A model generated the notes under the pieces. It did no database searches. It had not been told where the DNA came from and saw only the letters and a list, made by a program, of their open reading frames with translations. 64,000 nt of DNA from the NCBI GenBank assembly GCA_900175165.2, contig FWWN02000701.1, forward strand, positions 1,534-65,533, given 5' to 3'. Origin of the DNA: Rhizomucor pusillus. Lineage: Eukaryota; Mucoromycota; Mucoromycetes; Mucorales; Lichtheimiaceae. Below, piece by piece: positions 24,005-35,900 of this stretch. The stretch's first letter is position 1, and each line of letters starts with the position of its first letter. Made by a program: the position numbers and the translations under genes.

Positions 24005-25754
24005 ATGGCAACAGAGCAGCCAGCGCGAGATAGCTCGGACGCAATCACTGTCGTTTCGGAAACCCGGCACTCAGAAAAAGATGTCCAGCAAAACCCTCCG
24101 CAGAAAAAGACACTCTTGCAGAGGATAAAGACCGGCGTGCTTGCCGTTGGTATCGTCTTGACCATGTTTATGGTTTCCCTTAACTCGACCGTTGTCGCCC
24201 CCGCAATGAGCAAAATTGCCACCGAACTCCACGGTTTGGATCGTCAAACTTGGATCGCAACCTCATACTTGGTAGCCATGAACTCCTTCCAACCGTTATC
24301 TGGCAAGGTAAGGCACAGAAATTAATCCATGGCGTGGTAAAAATTTGGTTTTACTAAAATGTTGATCCATCCAGTTCTCGGACATCTTTGGCAGAAAACC
24401 CGTTTACCTATTTGGCATGTTCTTCTTCTTTCTCGGCTCCCTCGTTAATGCCCTGAGTCCGACTATTTCCGGTCTGATCGCAGGTCGTACGTTGCAAGGT
24501 TTCGGTGCTGGTGGTATCATGTCCATGCTTTTCATCATCATTACGGATATGGCACCACTTCACTTTAGACCACGTCTCCAATCCATTCTGGTCGTTGTCT
24601 ACGGTCTTGCAAGTGTCGTCGGCCCTCTGATCGGCGGTGCCTTCGTTGATAACTTAACTTGGCGATGGGACTTTTGGCTCAACATTATCTTGTCCGGTGT
24701 ATCTATTGTCGTCATTTTCTTCTTGTTTAAGGAGACCAGCAAGGTAAAGAAGGAATCTTTCAAGGCCAAGATCCTTCGTATAGATTTCTTGGGTACCATT
24801 TTCTCTGTCAGCTTTATCACCTGTCTTCTGCTCGCCCTTACTTGGGGACCTTTGTACGGTTGGGGCAACGGCCACAGCTTTGGTCCTTTCATCGCAGCCG
24901 GTGTCTCGCTTATCTTGCTCATCATTTGTCAAGGCTGGGTTTCTCGCGAACCGATCCTGCCACCCAAGGTCATGCTGAACCCTCGCATTGTTCTCATTTA
25001 CTTATACATGGTATGCCTTGGTCTCGGCTTTATCGGCACCCTTTACTATGGTCCTGTTCTATACCAATCCGTCTTCGGTGCTGACAGCACTGCATCCGGC
25101 GTCCGTTTGATCCCTTACATGGCTTTGTTGATCGCCGGCTCCGTTGGCAGCACTATCTTGATTAATTACATTCCATATGTCAAGGCATTTATCATCTTTG
25201 GTGCTGCGTGCAACGTCCTCGGCTACGGTCTATTCTACACCGTCAACGAACATTCCAACTGGGGTCAGCAAGCTTGCTTCTTGACCTTCTGCGGTCTCGC
25301 ATTCGGTCTCTCTCAACAGAACTGCATTTTGGGTGTGCAGCAAATCGCGCCTCCAGAATTTATTGCCGTTGCCACAGCCCTTGTCAACTTCTTCATGTTG
25401 CTCGCGACTTCTATCGGTATTGCGGTTTACCAGACGGTATTCTCAACTTTCCTCCAGGCTCAATACAAGCACGTGGACCCTCAAATTTTGGGCATCGCCA
25501 AGGAGTATGGAGCATTGTCCAATTATCTGTACATCCGCAATATGCCTGAGGATGCTCAAGGTCCAATTATCCACGCATACATGCAAGCACTGCATTATGT
25601 CTTCATCATTCCTATCGTGGCATCTGCTATCAGCTTCATCTGCGCCATCTTCATTCACAACAAACGCTTCGGTGCCAGTGCTCCACAGAAAGATGAGGAG
25701 ATCACTGAAGATAACACCCAAGTCCCTCAAGCAGGCAAGGTCGAACAAAACTAG
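24005..25754 (+). CDS. MFS exporter, 14-TM DHA2-like family (paralog B)
   Basis: Two exons (24005-24307, 24375-25754) give 560 aa. Sequence and motif order match paralog A: LNSTVVAPAM in TM1, SGKFSDIFGRKP split by the only intron, GLIAGRTLQGFGAGG, GLASVVGPLIGGAF, then YTVNEHSNWGQQACFLTFCG late in the protein. Codon use is more biased toward C-ending codons than in paralog A, suggesting stronger expression. The tail after the last helix is acidic. The upstream in-frame Met near 23963 would add a stretch not shared with paralog A, so 24005 is preferred. Substrate unknown. Confidence 0.93.
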
Positions 25755-25998
25755 AGTCATCCATTCTTAGATCCGTCCTTGTTCTTTTCTTTTTTTCCTT
25801 TCTATCCGTCACCGCAAGTTTACATTTTCTTGCTTTTTCTTTTGCATATCATCCTTGTTATCCCATACACTTAACGCGCACGCTTATACATACACTTGTA
25901 TTATACTTTACATTGTTCTAAATGTCACAATTACACTTTACACTTTCTGCATAATAAACGTTACAAAAATGAAAAAGAGTATTTTATTAATCATCAAT

Positions 25999-27744
25999 TT
26001 ATGCCTGGTAGGTGGATGCCGAAACACTTCCACCGGTGCCAGTCCAATTAGTGTGGATGAAGTTGCCAGGATCATCCAAACGCTCGTATGTGTGCGCGCC
26101 AAAGTAATCACGCTGGGCTTGGATAAGGTTAGCAGGTAAGCGTTCGTGACGCAAACCGTCGTAAAAGTTCAAAGCTGTCGACAAGGCTGGAACGGGAATA
26201 CCCAAACTAGCCGCTGCGCCGATCACAGCACGCCATGCATCCTGGGCTTTGGCTGCTGCTGACTGGAAGAATGGATCAAATAGCAAATTCTCGAGCTTGG
26301 GATTGTTATTAAAGGCATCCTTGATCTGACCCAAGAATACTGATCGAATGATACAGCCTCCACGCCACATGAGAGCAATACCGGCATAGTTCAAGTTCCA
26401 GCCAAAATCTTGGGCTGCTTGGCGCATCAACATGAAACCCTGAGCATACGAAACGATTTTGGATGCATATAAGGCAGAACCAAGCTGGTCGACGAATTTC
26501 TTCTTGTCACCCTGGAATTTGACGTTTTGGGGACCCTTGAGAATCTTGGATGCTCGAGTACGTTCTTCCTTTAGCGAGGAAAGACAGCGAGCATAGACGG
26601 CTTCACCGATAAGAGTGACGGGGATACCGCGATCCAAGGAGTCGATGGCAGTCCATTTGCCAGTGCCCTTTTGACCAGCTTTGTCCATAATCTTTTCAAG
26701 AAGCGGTTGACCATCGGTATCCTTGTAGCGCAGGACGTCTCGTGTGATCTCAATCAAAAACGAATCAAGTTCCTCCTGGTTCCAAGCTTCAAATATCTTG
26801 GCCATTTCATCGTCGCTGAAATCGAGACCTTCTTTCATAATATGGTAGACTTCAGAGATAAGCTGCATATCACCATACTCTGCAATGCGCCAATTTCGAT
26901 GTCTGAGCAATAAACTCTCAAAAAACTGTCATAAGATGACTTACCAATACCGTTGTGAACCATCTTGACGTAATGTCCAGCTCCTTCTTCACCAACCCAG
27001 TCGCAGCAAGGTTGACCATCAGGTGCTTTGGCGGCTATAGCTTGGAAGATAGGCTTGATTGCAGGCCAGGCTTCTGGGTGGCCTCCAGGCATGAGTGAAG
27101 GACCGTAGCGGGCACCTTCTTCACCACCAGATACACCAGAACCCACATAGAGAATACCCTTTCCGGCAAGCTCTTTGCATCGGCGGTTAGTGTCTGGGAA
27201 GTGTGAATTGCCACCGTCAATGATAATATCGCCCTTTTCCAGATGTGGCAAAAGTTGTTCGATGAATTGATCGACTGCTGAGCCTGCCTTTACAAGCAAC
27301 ATGACCTTGCGAGGACGCTTGAGTTTACTGCACAACTCTTCAATGCTATGTGCACCAATGATATTAGTGTCTAAAAAGGCAAAATAGGAATGAATAACAT
27401 GAATTCATTATGCTGGTAGTTCCGATATCAAATTACCCTTGGCTTCATTTTCCAAAAAGTGGTCGACCTTGGAGACCGTTCGATTGAATGCACATACGAC
27501 AAATCCATGGTCGTTCATGTTGAGGATAAGGTTTTGGCCCTGTATAAATCACATATCGATCTGTTATTGCTCATGCTCTCATGCATATACAGGGTGCCAT
27601 CTTACCATGACGGCCAATCCGATAAGACCAATATCTGCACTAAAGTGACCCGACAGTAAAGAAAGTCGATTGCTGTGAGTGAATGGTTCATGGTTCTTTC
27701 ATTGACACCTTTGTTCAAAATTGCACTTACGTTGCTTGCGACAT
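25999..27744 (-). CDS. GND1: 6-phosphogluconate dehydrogenase, decarboxylating
   Basis: Cytosolic pentose-phosphate enzyme that oxidises 6-phosphogluconate to ribulose-5-phosphate and CO2, making NADPH. Five exons (27744-27731, 27639-27606, 27539-27437, 27370-26945, 26879-25999) give 485 aa, the family size. Seen: NADP-binding [11 protein letters not shown], signature [15 protein letters not shown], catalytic Lys in [20 protein letters not shown] (split by intron 4), and C-terminal [16 protein letters not shown]. The first coding exon is only 14 bases (MSQAT start) and the second 34 bases. The motif reads GEEGAG where many orthologs have GAGGAG or GDEGAG, within normal variation. Confidence 0.97.
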
Positions 27745-28160
27745 GCTTCCTTCCAGAGTACGTAGGATCGAGAAAAGAAAGAACAGACAAACTGCTGTTG
27801 GACGCGGCTCGCAAGAAATTCCAACCCATGACGCCAATTTGATTCAGATGTTCGTGTATTTCAACCCCTGCAAACAGGTAGTCATTGATGTCTCTATTTG
27901 CTATCAATCCAGATTGGATTATACTCAGGGAAATGCCTGTCAATGCTCTTGCTCGCGGTTCCTCTTGCAATGAATATAAACTTGAGTAGGATTTGGGCAT
28001 AGAGCAAGCATTACTTAATCATGCATTCTACGTTTCGGGAAAAATCTCCGCTTTTGCATAAATCATTATGCTGTCATGGCTACGCGATCGACTCTGACTT
28101 CAAATATTTAAGTGCGTCGGCGGCAGAATCCGTTTACTATGCCTCTTCCACTCAGCAAAC
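27745..28160. other. Divergent promoter region, 0.4 kb
   Basis: Lies between the start of GND1 (minus) and the small plus-strand gene at 28161. The minus-strand open frame crossing it is a shadow. A TATTTAA about 55 bases before 28161 could serve as a TATA element for that gene. Confidence 0.45.
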
Positions 28161-28424
28161 ATGTCATCAAACATTTTCAGAAAGACCGAGCACAACGTTG
28201 ACGACAGTCTCTGCAGCAATGAGCAGCAGGCTCAGCGTACAACCGGCAGTGTGAAAAACAAGCTAGAACAAGGAGCATACGACGCATCAAAGCGCGATGT
28301 CCAAGGAGTTAATGAATTCAATGCTACCGGTTTCTCCAACACAGGTGCAAAGATTGAAGATACCTTTGCCGGTAATGCCCTGACAGAAACCGGGTTTAAG
28401 GAGCGACCAGATAAGCAACAGTAG
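28161..28424 (+). CDS. Small hydrophilic protein of unknown function
   Basis: A single open frame of 87 aa, rich in Asn, Gln, Lys, Glu and Asp, with no hydrophobic segment. It has repeated alternating charged/polar stretches such as KNKLEQGAYDASKRDV. It does not match a family I know. The composition is like small stress-induced hydrophilins, but that is only resemblance. The ATG follows an AT-rich leader, and an AATAAA-type signal lies soon after the stop (28442). Supported by composition and context only. Confidence 0.45.
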   Translation: MSSNIFRKTEHNVDDSLCSNEQQAQRTTGSVKNKLEQGAYDASKRDVQGVNEFNATGFSNTGAKIEDTFAGNALTETGFKERPDKQQ

Positions 28425-28524
28425 CACTTTCAGTTGTTAATTAAATAAACAAGCAACACAGTGTATTTTTGCTAGCCTGCCAATGAAATACGATTTGCAT
28501 ATACGCTGTAAATATATGCTTCAT

Positions 28525-29884
28525 CTACGCAAATTTTAGGGTAATGCCGCCGTAAACCGTGGTAAGGTTGATGTCCGCGAGTACACCGTCCTGAGATCCA
28601 TAGTAGCCACGGATACGACGGCGCCCAATGGCCTCGGTGATATGCAACTTGTCGTTTTCCTTAGAAGTCACTACGATTTTGCCAATTACGGTGTTAAGCT
28701 CAAAGCTGCTATTTACTTTGTCGGGCTAAAGGAAATTTTAAAATCGCAAAGAGTTAGCCAGCGAGCTCTCGAAATAAGCACAGCGTACATACAAATTGAG
28801 AAGTGACTGTGCCGTAGGAGGATGTCAAGGTGATCTTTGCAAGTTCAGCGACATTCAAAGATAGGACCCTTATATCAATGTCGCCCCGAGCAGTGGTAGA
28901 AGTGAGCGCGCCTTGAAGTTCATGCAGTAAACCAGCGACATTGCCGTTAGCAACCGAGACTGTTGCTGCGCCTGCAGTCACGTTCTCAAATTTGATGTCT
29001 CCATTAGCGACAGCGAGGGATAAAGCTTCGGAAACGTTGATGTAATCATGTATGTTAATATTGTTGTTGGCCAGCGCAATCTCGAGTGTGCCAAGCGCAT
29101 CAGCATTGGGCAAATATACAGTGATATCGAGCTGTATGCAGGCTTTGACAAGCCCAGAATCGCCATCCTGTCGATCAGTCTAGTAAATGTGCATATGTAG
29201 TCAATATCAATGCAAACAGTGTAAAACTGGCACCCATCTTGTTATTTACTTACAATGATCAAGCTGTAAGTCCCATCCTCTTCATCCTGCTGCACAATGT
29301 CCACGACGTCTTGTTCTATCTCGCTGCTAAGCTTGATATCAAAGATAACCGTCGTCTCAGACACCTGATGGTTGACATATACATCGACTTGACCACCCTA
29401 TTGAAAATAGCATGTCAATTTCATATACGATACACGCTCATTCAAACTACTAATAGAGGCTGATCCTTAACCCTGACGTTGATATGGTCTGGATGCTTCT
29501 GCTTAATACGGAGACCGTCGTAGGCGTCAGAGACCGTATACACAGATTTGCCGTTCCACGGAATATCGGGATGTAACTGCCAGCATGACGGATGTGTGCT
29601 GATAGAAGCCTAGAATTCAATTCTTAGTTTCTCGCATTAAATAGATGTGATATCATAGATATACTTGCCTCCAAAAGATCTTCGCCGTCTCTGTAATGAT
29701 GATGAAGCTGGTGGTGGCGGTAATAGTGCCCGATGACGTGAAAACCAAGTATAAATAACACAATAGCGATGCATGCGCGGAGGAAGCGATTGCGGGGTTT
29801 CCTACAGTTGCCTTGTTCATAACAGCATTGACAATGGCCATGCTCGGGGAGCAAAGGCTGTTTGTCGGTATATTGCAAGTCCAT
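28525..29884 (-). CDS. Membrane-anchored DUF4097-like (adhesin-type beta-helix) protein
   Basis: Five exons (29884-29669, 29609-29451, 29397-29254, 29179-28793, 28725-28525) give 368 aa. The first 30 residues are cytosolic and Cys-rich (HCQCCYEQGNC). One TM helix follows (LRACIAIVLFILGFHVIGHYY), then a His-rich linker and a large outside domain of short beta repeats (NINIHDYINVSEALSLAVAN, GDIKFENVTAGAATVSVANG). The repeats are typical of DUF4097/DUF2807-like right-handed beta helices. The topology is type II. Intron 1 (29668-29610) requires a GC donor (GCAAGT); the GT option shifts out of frame. Function unknown; a cell-surface or vacuolar-lumen role is plausible. Confidence 0.72.
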
Positions 29885-30468
29885 GATAGCGCTTGAGGAA
29901 AAAGAAAGTAATATGTAAAGTGAAAAGAAGATGGAAACCTTCGACGTTATACGTGCGAAATGACTGACTTATATAAGAATATTTTGCCCTTCTGGGTACT
30001 GGTCTGTCTATCGCCTTTCTGTCATTGGCCAAGGTGCCGAGCATTCTTGGCTGATGCACAAATGTAGGTTCCACAAGCTCCCGACCGCTTACCTCCGGTT
30101 TGCAATGGCTTGGCGGCAAACTCCGATAAGATCAGGCACTCTGATATTTTCAATCTTATTGAGATCAGTCATCTCCAGTTTCAATTAGTCTCATTCCGGG
30201 AATTTTATCATAATCTTTCTGAATCCTTTTTCTCCTTCCTTTTCCACTGATAACAAACTGCCCAGAGAATCATATCATATTTGGTAGTGGGGCGTAGCAT
30301 GGGCCAAGGGCTGTGCACATCATCTCAAGTAAAAATTCGAGAGTTTATTCAATTGTCTGACGTTTAAGCTGAGAAAATTTCATCGTACAATCTAACAATG
30401 ATGTTTTTAAGTATCAGATCAGTGTAACAAACAGCACACAATAACAAGAATCTTACTCAGGGGTGATA
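29885..30468. other. Intergenic, 0.6 kb
   Basis: Promoter side of the DUF4097-like gene. No coding signal recognised. Long AT-rich and pyrimidine-rich stretches. Confidence 0.45.
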
Positions 30469-30471
30469 TAG

Positions 30472-30705
30472 AAATATCGAACGAGGAAACGGAAGAAGCC
30501 ACCTTCGACCTTTAAGAAACGTATGCGTCAGCCTTGGTACGACATTGAACTCCCTTCAGGCCGATCCCACATCGCATCAATCAACCTCCCTCCAAGCGCG
30601 ATTCACGCTACAGAGCGTGAGCTGACCCATCCCGTACGATTTGCTTACCGGAATCAATGGAGGGATTACACTCGGCATTTCTTTGATGAGGTATTGTTTG
30701 AATAA
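30472..30705 (+). CDS. Orphan coding-like exon, basic then mixed
   Basis: An open frame of 77 codons follows an acceptor-like ATAG at 30468-30471 and ends in TAA at 30703-30705. It begins with a very basic patch (KYRTRKRKKPPSTFKKRMRQ) and continues PWYDIELPSGRSHIASINLP. The composition looks coding and the opposite strand offers nothing better. A possible tiny first exon starts with ATG near 30400, which would make a protein of about 80 aa. I do not recognise it. It lies next to the 3' end of the TMEM209-like gene and might be a small basic mitochondrial or ribosomal protein, or a relic. Confidence 0.3.
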   Translation, partial: KYRTRKRKKPPSTFKKRMRQPWYDIELPSGRSHIASINLPPSAIHATERELTHPVRFAYRNQWRDYTRHFFDEVLFE

Positions 30706-30778
30706 ATGCATGAATATCTAGAGTAGAAACGACCTTTGTCAGTCGATCCTATTCGTGCATTATTTACGTTTGCTGGAC

Positions 30779-32339
30779 TCACTGTTGGATCGCTTGGAAG
30801 ATGTTCCTCGGGCGGAATGTATCTGAAATGCCACAACTCAGGATTATTCGCTATATCTACAATTGCGCTTATTAAGAGGCATATACTTTGTTACCTATAA
30901 TGTTTTATCTCAATAGATTCTTACCGGTGATCCTTTCAATGATGTATCTTTTGCATCTGGAGCTCTCGTATCCAGGCACTTCGAGGTAATCTTGGAGTTG
31001 AGCCAAATTTATCTCCTAGACATTGCCACGTTATGCAAAGTTTTATCCACCTATATCTCTGATACATACATGGTGGTCGGCTTCAAAAGCTTGTGCAAGC
31101 AATTGAGCCATGAATGGGTAACAGTCTGCAAGGGTTGAATTTGCACCCACGCTTCCCAGCTCCATGTTGACCTTCCTCAAAGTCCTAACGAGAGGTGCCA
31201 ATATCCGTTCGTAGAACCACTATACGCCAGTTAGTATAACCGTCCTTTGTCGTCTTTTGATATATGCGATTGGTCATACCTTCTTCAAACGTGTCACGTA
31301 AATATCAGCATCCTTGCTGTCAAACTTGTGCCACGTTCTTTGAAAATCATCCCACTTGTTCATGTTTAGTATATAACTGGAGTTAGGACTATGTGTAGTT
31401 CTAACCTGCTCCAAGCGGAATCGATCTACCAAGTATGGCATTTGATCATGGTTATGATTGAGCGCTTGCCAGAGCCGGCGATCGGTCTTTGTGATGATCT
31501 CTGGATGTCTAAAGTATGCTGGACGATAGGTTGTGTGTTTTGTCTCTCGATTTTCGTCCGTTCTCTCGATAGTAGAAGCGAAGACATTCATATGCGTTTG
31601 TACTTCCGGCTGTTGTTGCATTGCTGGACGCTCCTCTTCAAGTCTCATCGATCGCAATACTTGCTCTACCCAAGGACTTCTCTCTGCTTCCTTACGTCGT
31701 AGCTGCTTCTCTCTGTACCTCAACAACCAGTCATCAATTTCTTGCACGTTCGAATTGGTGGCGGTGGTACTCGATGATGCCTGTTGCTGAGCAGAAGTGG
31801 CAGTTGCGTCTCTGCCAATATTCACTATTTTCTGATTCAATAGATTTCGCCATTCGCTGTCTCCCAACGTCGCCCTCGAACTATCACCGAAAAATGATGT
31901 TTGCTGTGGTTTTGGTGCCTGAGATGTCGTTTGCTGAGGTTGACTGGGCTTTGTAGCACTTTTCACGTTCGAAACACATTGCCGAGTGTAATCACGGATC
32001 GTTTGCGGCAAACGGCAAATACTCGTAAAAAGTCGATCGTCCGTAGTCCACTTTACTTTGTAGCCAAGAGCGTCGCAGGACGTCTCAAATATATTCTTCA
32101 AAAGTATAAACACAGCTATCTTCTCTGTAGACTTGTTAGCAAAGTCTAGTCTTCAATGTTTCAAGTTATGATCGCAAAATCGTACCAAGGAGAACATATA
32201 TGCGCGATTGCAGCAACAGCCGCAATACCGGTAATGGAGAAAGGAAATGGCGGATCGCATAGATCCACACCAGCCCGAGTATATTTTTCTTTATCAAATA
32301 CTCGTTGACCGACTGAGCTCTTAGAAGCAAGCCGATCAT
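30779..32339 (-). CDS. TMEM209-like protein, apparently short at the C-terminus
   Basis: Nuclear-envelope-type membrane protein resembling TMEM209. Five exons (32339-32186, 32124-31280, 31219-31070, 31015-30925, 30822-30779) close in frame to 427 aa. Two hydrophobic segments lie at the N-terminus (ILGLVWIYAIRHFLSPL and IYVLLEKIAVFILLKNIF). A low-complexity Ser/Thr/Gln middle follows, then the most family-like part: RLKKWFYERILAPLVRTLRKVN and QLQDYLEVPGYESSRCKRYIIERI. Animal TMEM209 continues for roughly another 100 residues; here the frame ends DTFRPRNIFQAIQQ. Either the fungal protein is short, a downstream exon was missed, or the tail has decayed. Confidence 0.6.
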
Positions 32340-32928
32340 TTGGTGTTTGTTGAACAAGGGCTAGGAGGGGAAACTTGGCGCGATTCACTTAACGCGATTA
32401 TCGTGACTGCAATTCGCAATTCGCAATGCCGCGGCGACCGTGAGTAACCTGAGAAAGCTTGGAACGGGCTACATACTCGCTTTTAGAGTTTCGCTACCAG
32501 TTCAAACGTGTTCTTCTTTAGGAGTGCTAATCGAAGAACACGTTTGGGAGAGATATCACTGTTTAAGTCCATTGAAAAGCAGAGAATTACATTTTCAGCT
32601 GTTGAGCAAGCTATGGTGGCATAGCTTTTTTCAATTACAAGCTAGCAATATAGCGACTCTACATTTGTTAGGACCTTCAGATTTAGGAATATGGCATACA
32701 CGGATTTAATTTCATTCAGGCTGCTTTCAAAGAATTTGGTTGTAATTCGCAAGTTTTGCAAGTGAAACAACGACGAAAAGAAGTTGTCTCCCAAAGACTC
32801 CGAAAGCACAAGGAAAGGCGGCCAGAGCAAACCCGTCGCAGCAAAACGCAAGCGTCCGCCCGCCCGCCCAAAAGCTCCCCTGTCACGCTTGCTCCACTCA
32901 CACTTCAATCAAGGAGTGCCTTTACGCC
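32340..32928. promoter_or_regulatory. Divergent promoter region of the TMEM209-like gene and INO80, with a hairpin
   Basis: Contains a perfect 14-bp inverted repeat: CAAACGTGTTCTTC at 32503-32516 and its reverse complement at 32533-32546, separated by 16 bases. No gene recognised. The region near 32750-32900 is purine-rich then GC-rich before the INO80 start. Confidence 0.5.
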
Positions 32929-35900
32929 ATGTCTTTTGATCAATCGCCCCACCGACAGCAGGCACCTCCTGATCTACCACACAACCGCATTCAGCAACAA
33001 AAGACGCAAACGCAGGACGGCACGATCCCTCCACCAACGTTTGCGACGGGGCCCATGCCGAGAGGAGAACATCCTTCTTATACTGGGCCCTCGTTGCCTC
33101 CGCCGCCAAAGCTGCCTCCACAGCAGCAGCAAGCTCCTATCACTGACTATGGACGTCAAGATCCATACGGTTCACGCCAGACGTGGGACAGGCAGTCTTA
33201 CAGCCTACCACAGGCAAGTGCTCTGCAAAGCTTTTATTTACAACACTATGAGTTAACCGTCGTCTTTGTATAGACTGTTCCACCCCCACCCTTTACGTCC
33301 TCGCGTCAGTATCCGACACAGCTGCATCCGCCGGAAGCATATGCTAGACCAGGTGTTCTGCCGCTACCAACCGACTTGGCAAAAAACGGTAACGCACCGT
33401 CTTTTCCAGTACAAGGCGAGAGTACCAACTACGACCCAATACGGTCAGAGATGTCGTCTCACCGGCCGCCGCCGCCTGCGATGCCACCGATAATAAAGCA
33501 GGAAACTACGCAACAGGTAACAAGATGAATTTTCAAGGTATGCTCGAAGCATTAGCTTATCTTCCTTTGCAGCATGGATACTACTATGATCGTCCACAAG
33601 CAGCACCTCCGTTGATGTCAATTTCTCAGTTACTTTCTGATGCGCCTCCGGCAGAATCTCGATCACAACAAACGTATCCAAGCACTACCCAAAAAGCAAT
33701 TCATCCACCTGCATCGCTATCGGCATCATCAGCTGCATCAGCAATAGCATCAATGCAAGAGTCTCAGCCCGTTCGTCACCATGAACAGCAGCAGCAACAA
33801 CAACAGCCGCAACGCCCACTGCCACCGCTCGCACCATCATCAACATTCCGAAACGGTATAAAGAATTTGCTTAATAGTGACAACGAAGACGCATATCAAA
33901 TGGGTGATTCGGATACCGATACGGATGAGATCGCCGCAATGCATGCTAAGGACAACAATCAACTACCACATCATCGTACTACCAGCGATATTGACGGCCA
34001 AGTTGTCCCCATCAAGCATGAAGATGACGATGTGCGAAAACTGCCTCCCACAGGTTCGCAATTCGATAGCAGCATGTACGAAAATGGGCTATCTTTCCGA
34101 AACCGTGCTACGAGACGAGAACCTCGTGAATTGAGCGATGACTCATCTATGGAAGACCAGCGAATTCCCCGTGAGAAAACTCTGACTGAGCGCACGCTGG
34201 AAGAATTACAGCTATCTGATGATAGCGACGACGAGGAGATTTTTAATACGCACAGGGATGAGATGGTCCAGTATATGATCGATGTTTACAGACGACGGGA
34301 GGACGTTATTCAAGAATATGAAAAGAAGCGAACAGTAAGCTTTAAAACTTGTAAATTTGAGATTCGTTTGGTAACGTTTATGGTCTTCAGAATCGGCATA
34401 AGATGATTAGCGAGCATTTACAGCGGATCTACGAGAAGCGATACGGACCAGAACTATCAAAGGGCCTGAATGGAAACGTAGTTTCCACGGCCTCATCGCT
34501 GCTTCTCCTAGCTGCAAAAGAAGATAAAGAGCGGGAAATCCGACGAAACAAGAAAGCCAAACACCGTCACCCACATGGAGTTATCGAGGATGATGAAGAT
34601 CCTGAATATGCAAACTTACTCATATACACGAGCGATCCCAAACTATCGTCTAGAAAATTGGAAGAGAAAACTCGTCGCGTCTGGCTTGATATTGCACGCA
34701 AAGATATTCCTCGAGTAAGTTGTGAATCTTCTGCTAAAATACGAAGCATGGATCGCTTACTCTGATTTAGATGAATCGAATCCTTACTCGTGTACAGGCT
34801 ACAAGAGCCGGCAACTGTAAGAAAGTTGCACAATATTGCCAAAAAGAACTCAAGCGCTCTGCTACCAAGAATGGTCGTCTGAGCAAGGATGTCCAATCCA
34901 AAGCCAGGCGTGCTCAAAGAGAGGCAAGTTCAAATGCTTATAGCGTTCCATTTGTATGCAACATTGCTGAATTTTATATCATAGATGCTGAACTTCTGGA
35001 GAAAGAATGAGAAGGAAGAACGTGAATTACGCAAGAAGGCCGAGAAGGAAGCTTTAGAGCGTGCGAAGCAGGAAGAAGAACGACGCGAAGCTCAGCGACA
35101 AGCTCGCAAGCTTAATTTCTTGATCACCCAAACTGAACTTTACAGTCACTTTATTGGTCGAAAGATTAAAGCTGATACAGGCGAGGATGATGAGACAGCT
35201 GTTCCGGCCAGCGAACGTGTGACTCCTGAGCCGTCTGCCGCCGGCACCGGAGACGAGAAGGAGCTGGATATCACTGCTGGAGAGCAAAAGATGGAAGACA
35301 TTGATTTCGATGAAGGTATGCGTTCGTTTATCCTGGCAAGCTAAGGAAAAGCAGCTAAAAAGGATCAACATAGATGACGAAGAAAAATTGCGGGAGCAAG
35401 CTCGGCGTGGTGCGCAGAATGCATTGGCGAAACAACGAGAGCGTACTCGCGCTTTTGATGAAGGCGCTCGAGAGAGACGACAGGCAGCTGGTGACGATAT
35501 CTCTATGAGTGCAGCGCAACGTAAGTGCCTGTGCGGACAGCAATTATGGAGCAATGTTTAACGTTTGAGATAGTCGATACAATGAACTTCCAGGATCCTA
35601 CCAGCATGGGCACGGAAGAAATCAAACAACCCTCGATACTCATGTGTCAACTTAAAAGTTACCAGCTCAAAGGTCTCAATTGGCTTGCAAACCTTTACGA
35701 GCAAGGTATCAATGGTATCCTTGCAGACGAGATGGGTCTCGGAAAAACCGTGCAATCCATCTCCCTCATGGCATATCTTGCGGAAACCCACAATATTTGG
35801 GGACCATTCTTGGTTATTGCACCTTCTTCCACTTTGCACAACTGGCAACAGGAAATATCAAAGTTTGTCCCATCATTCAGGGTAAGAATCTGGATTTATA

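Noticed and set aside
35316..35345. An ultra-short intron or frameshift in INO80 after IDFDE
   Set aside because: An ordinary 58-base intron ending at the ACATAG near 35374 joins DFDE to DDEEKLREQ in frame.
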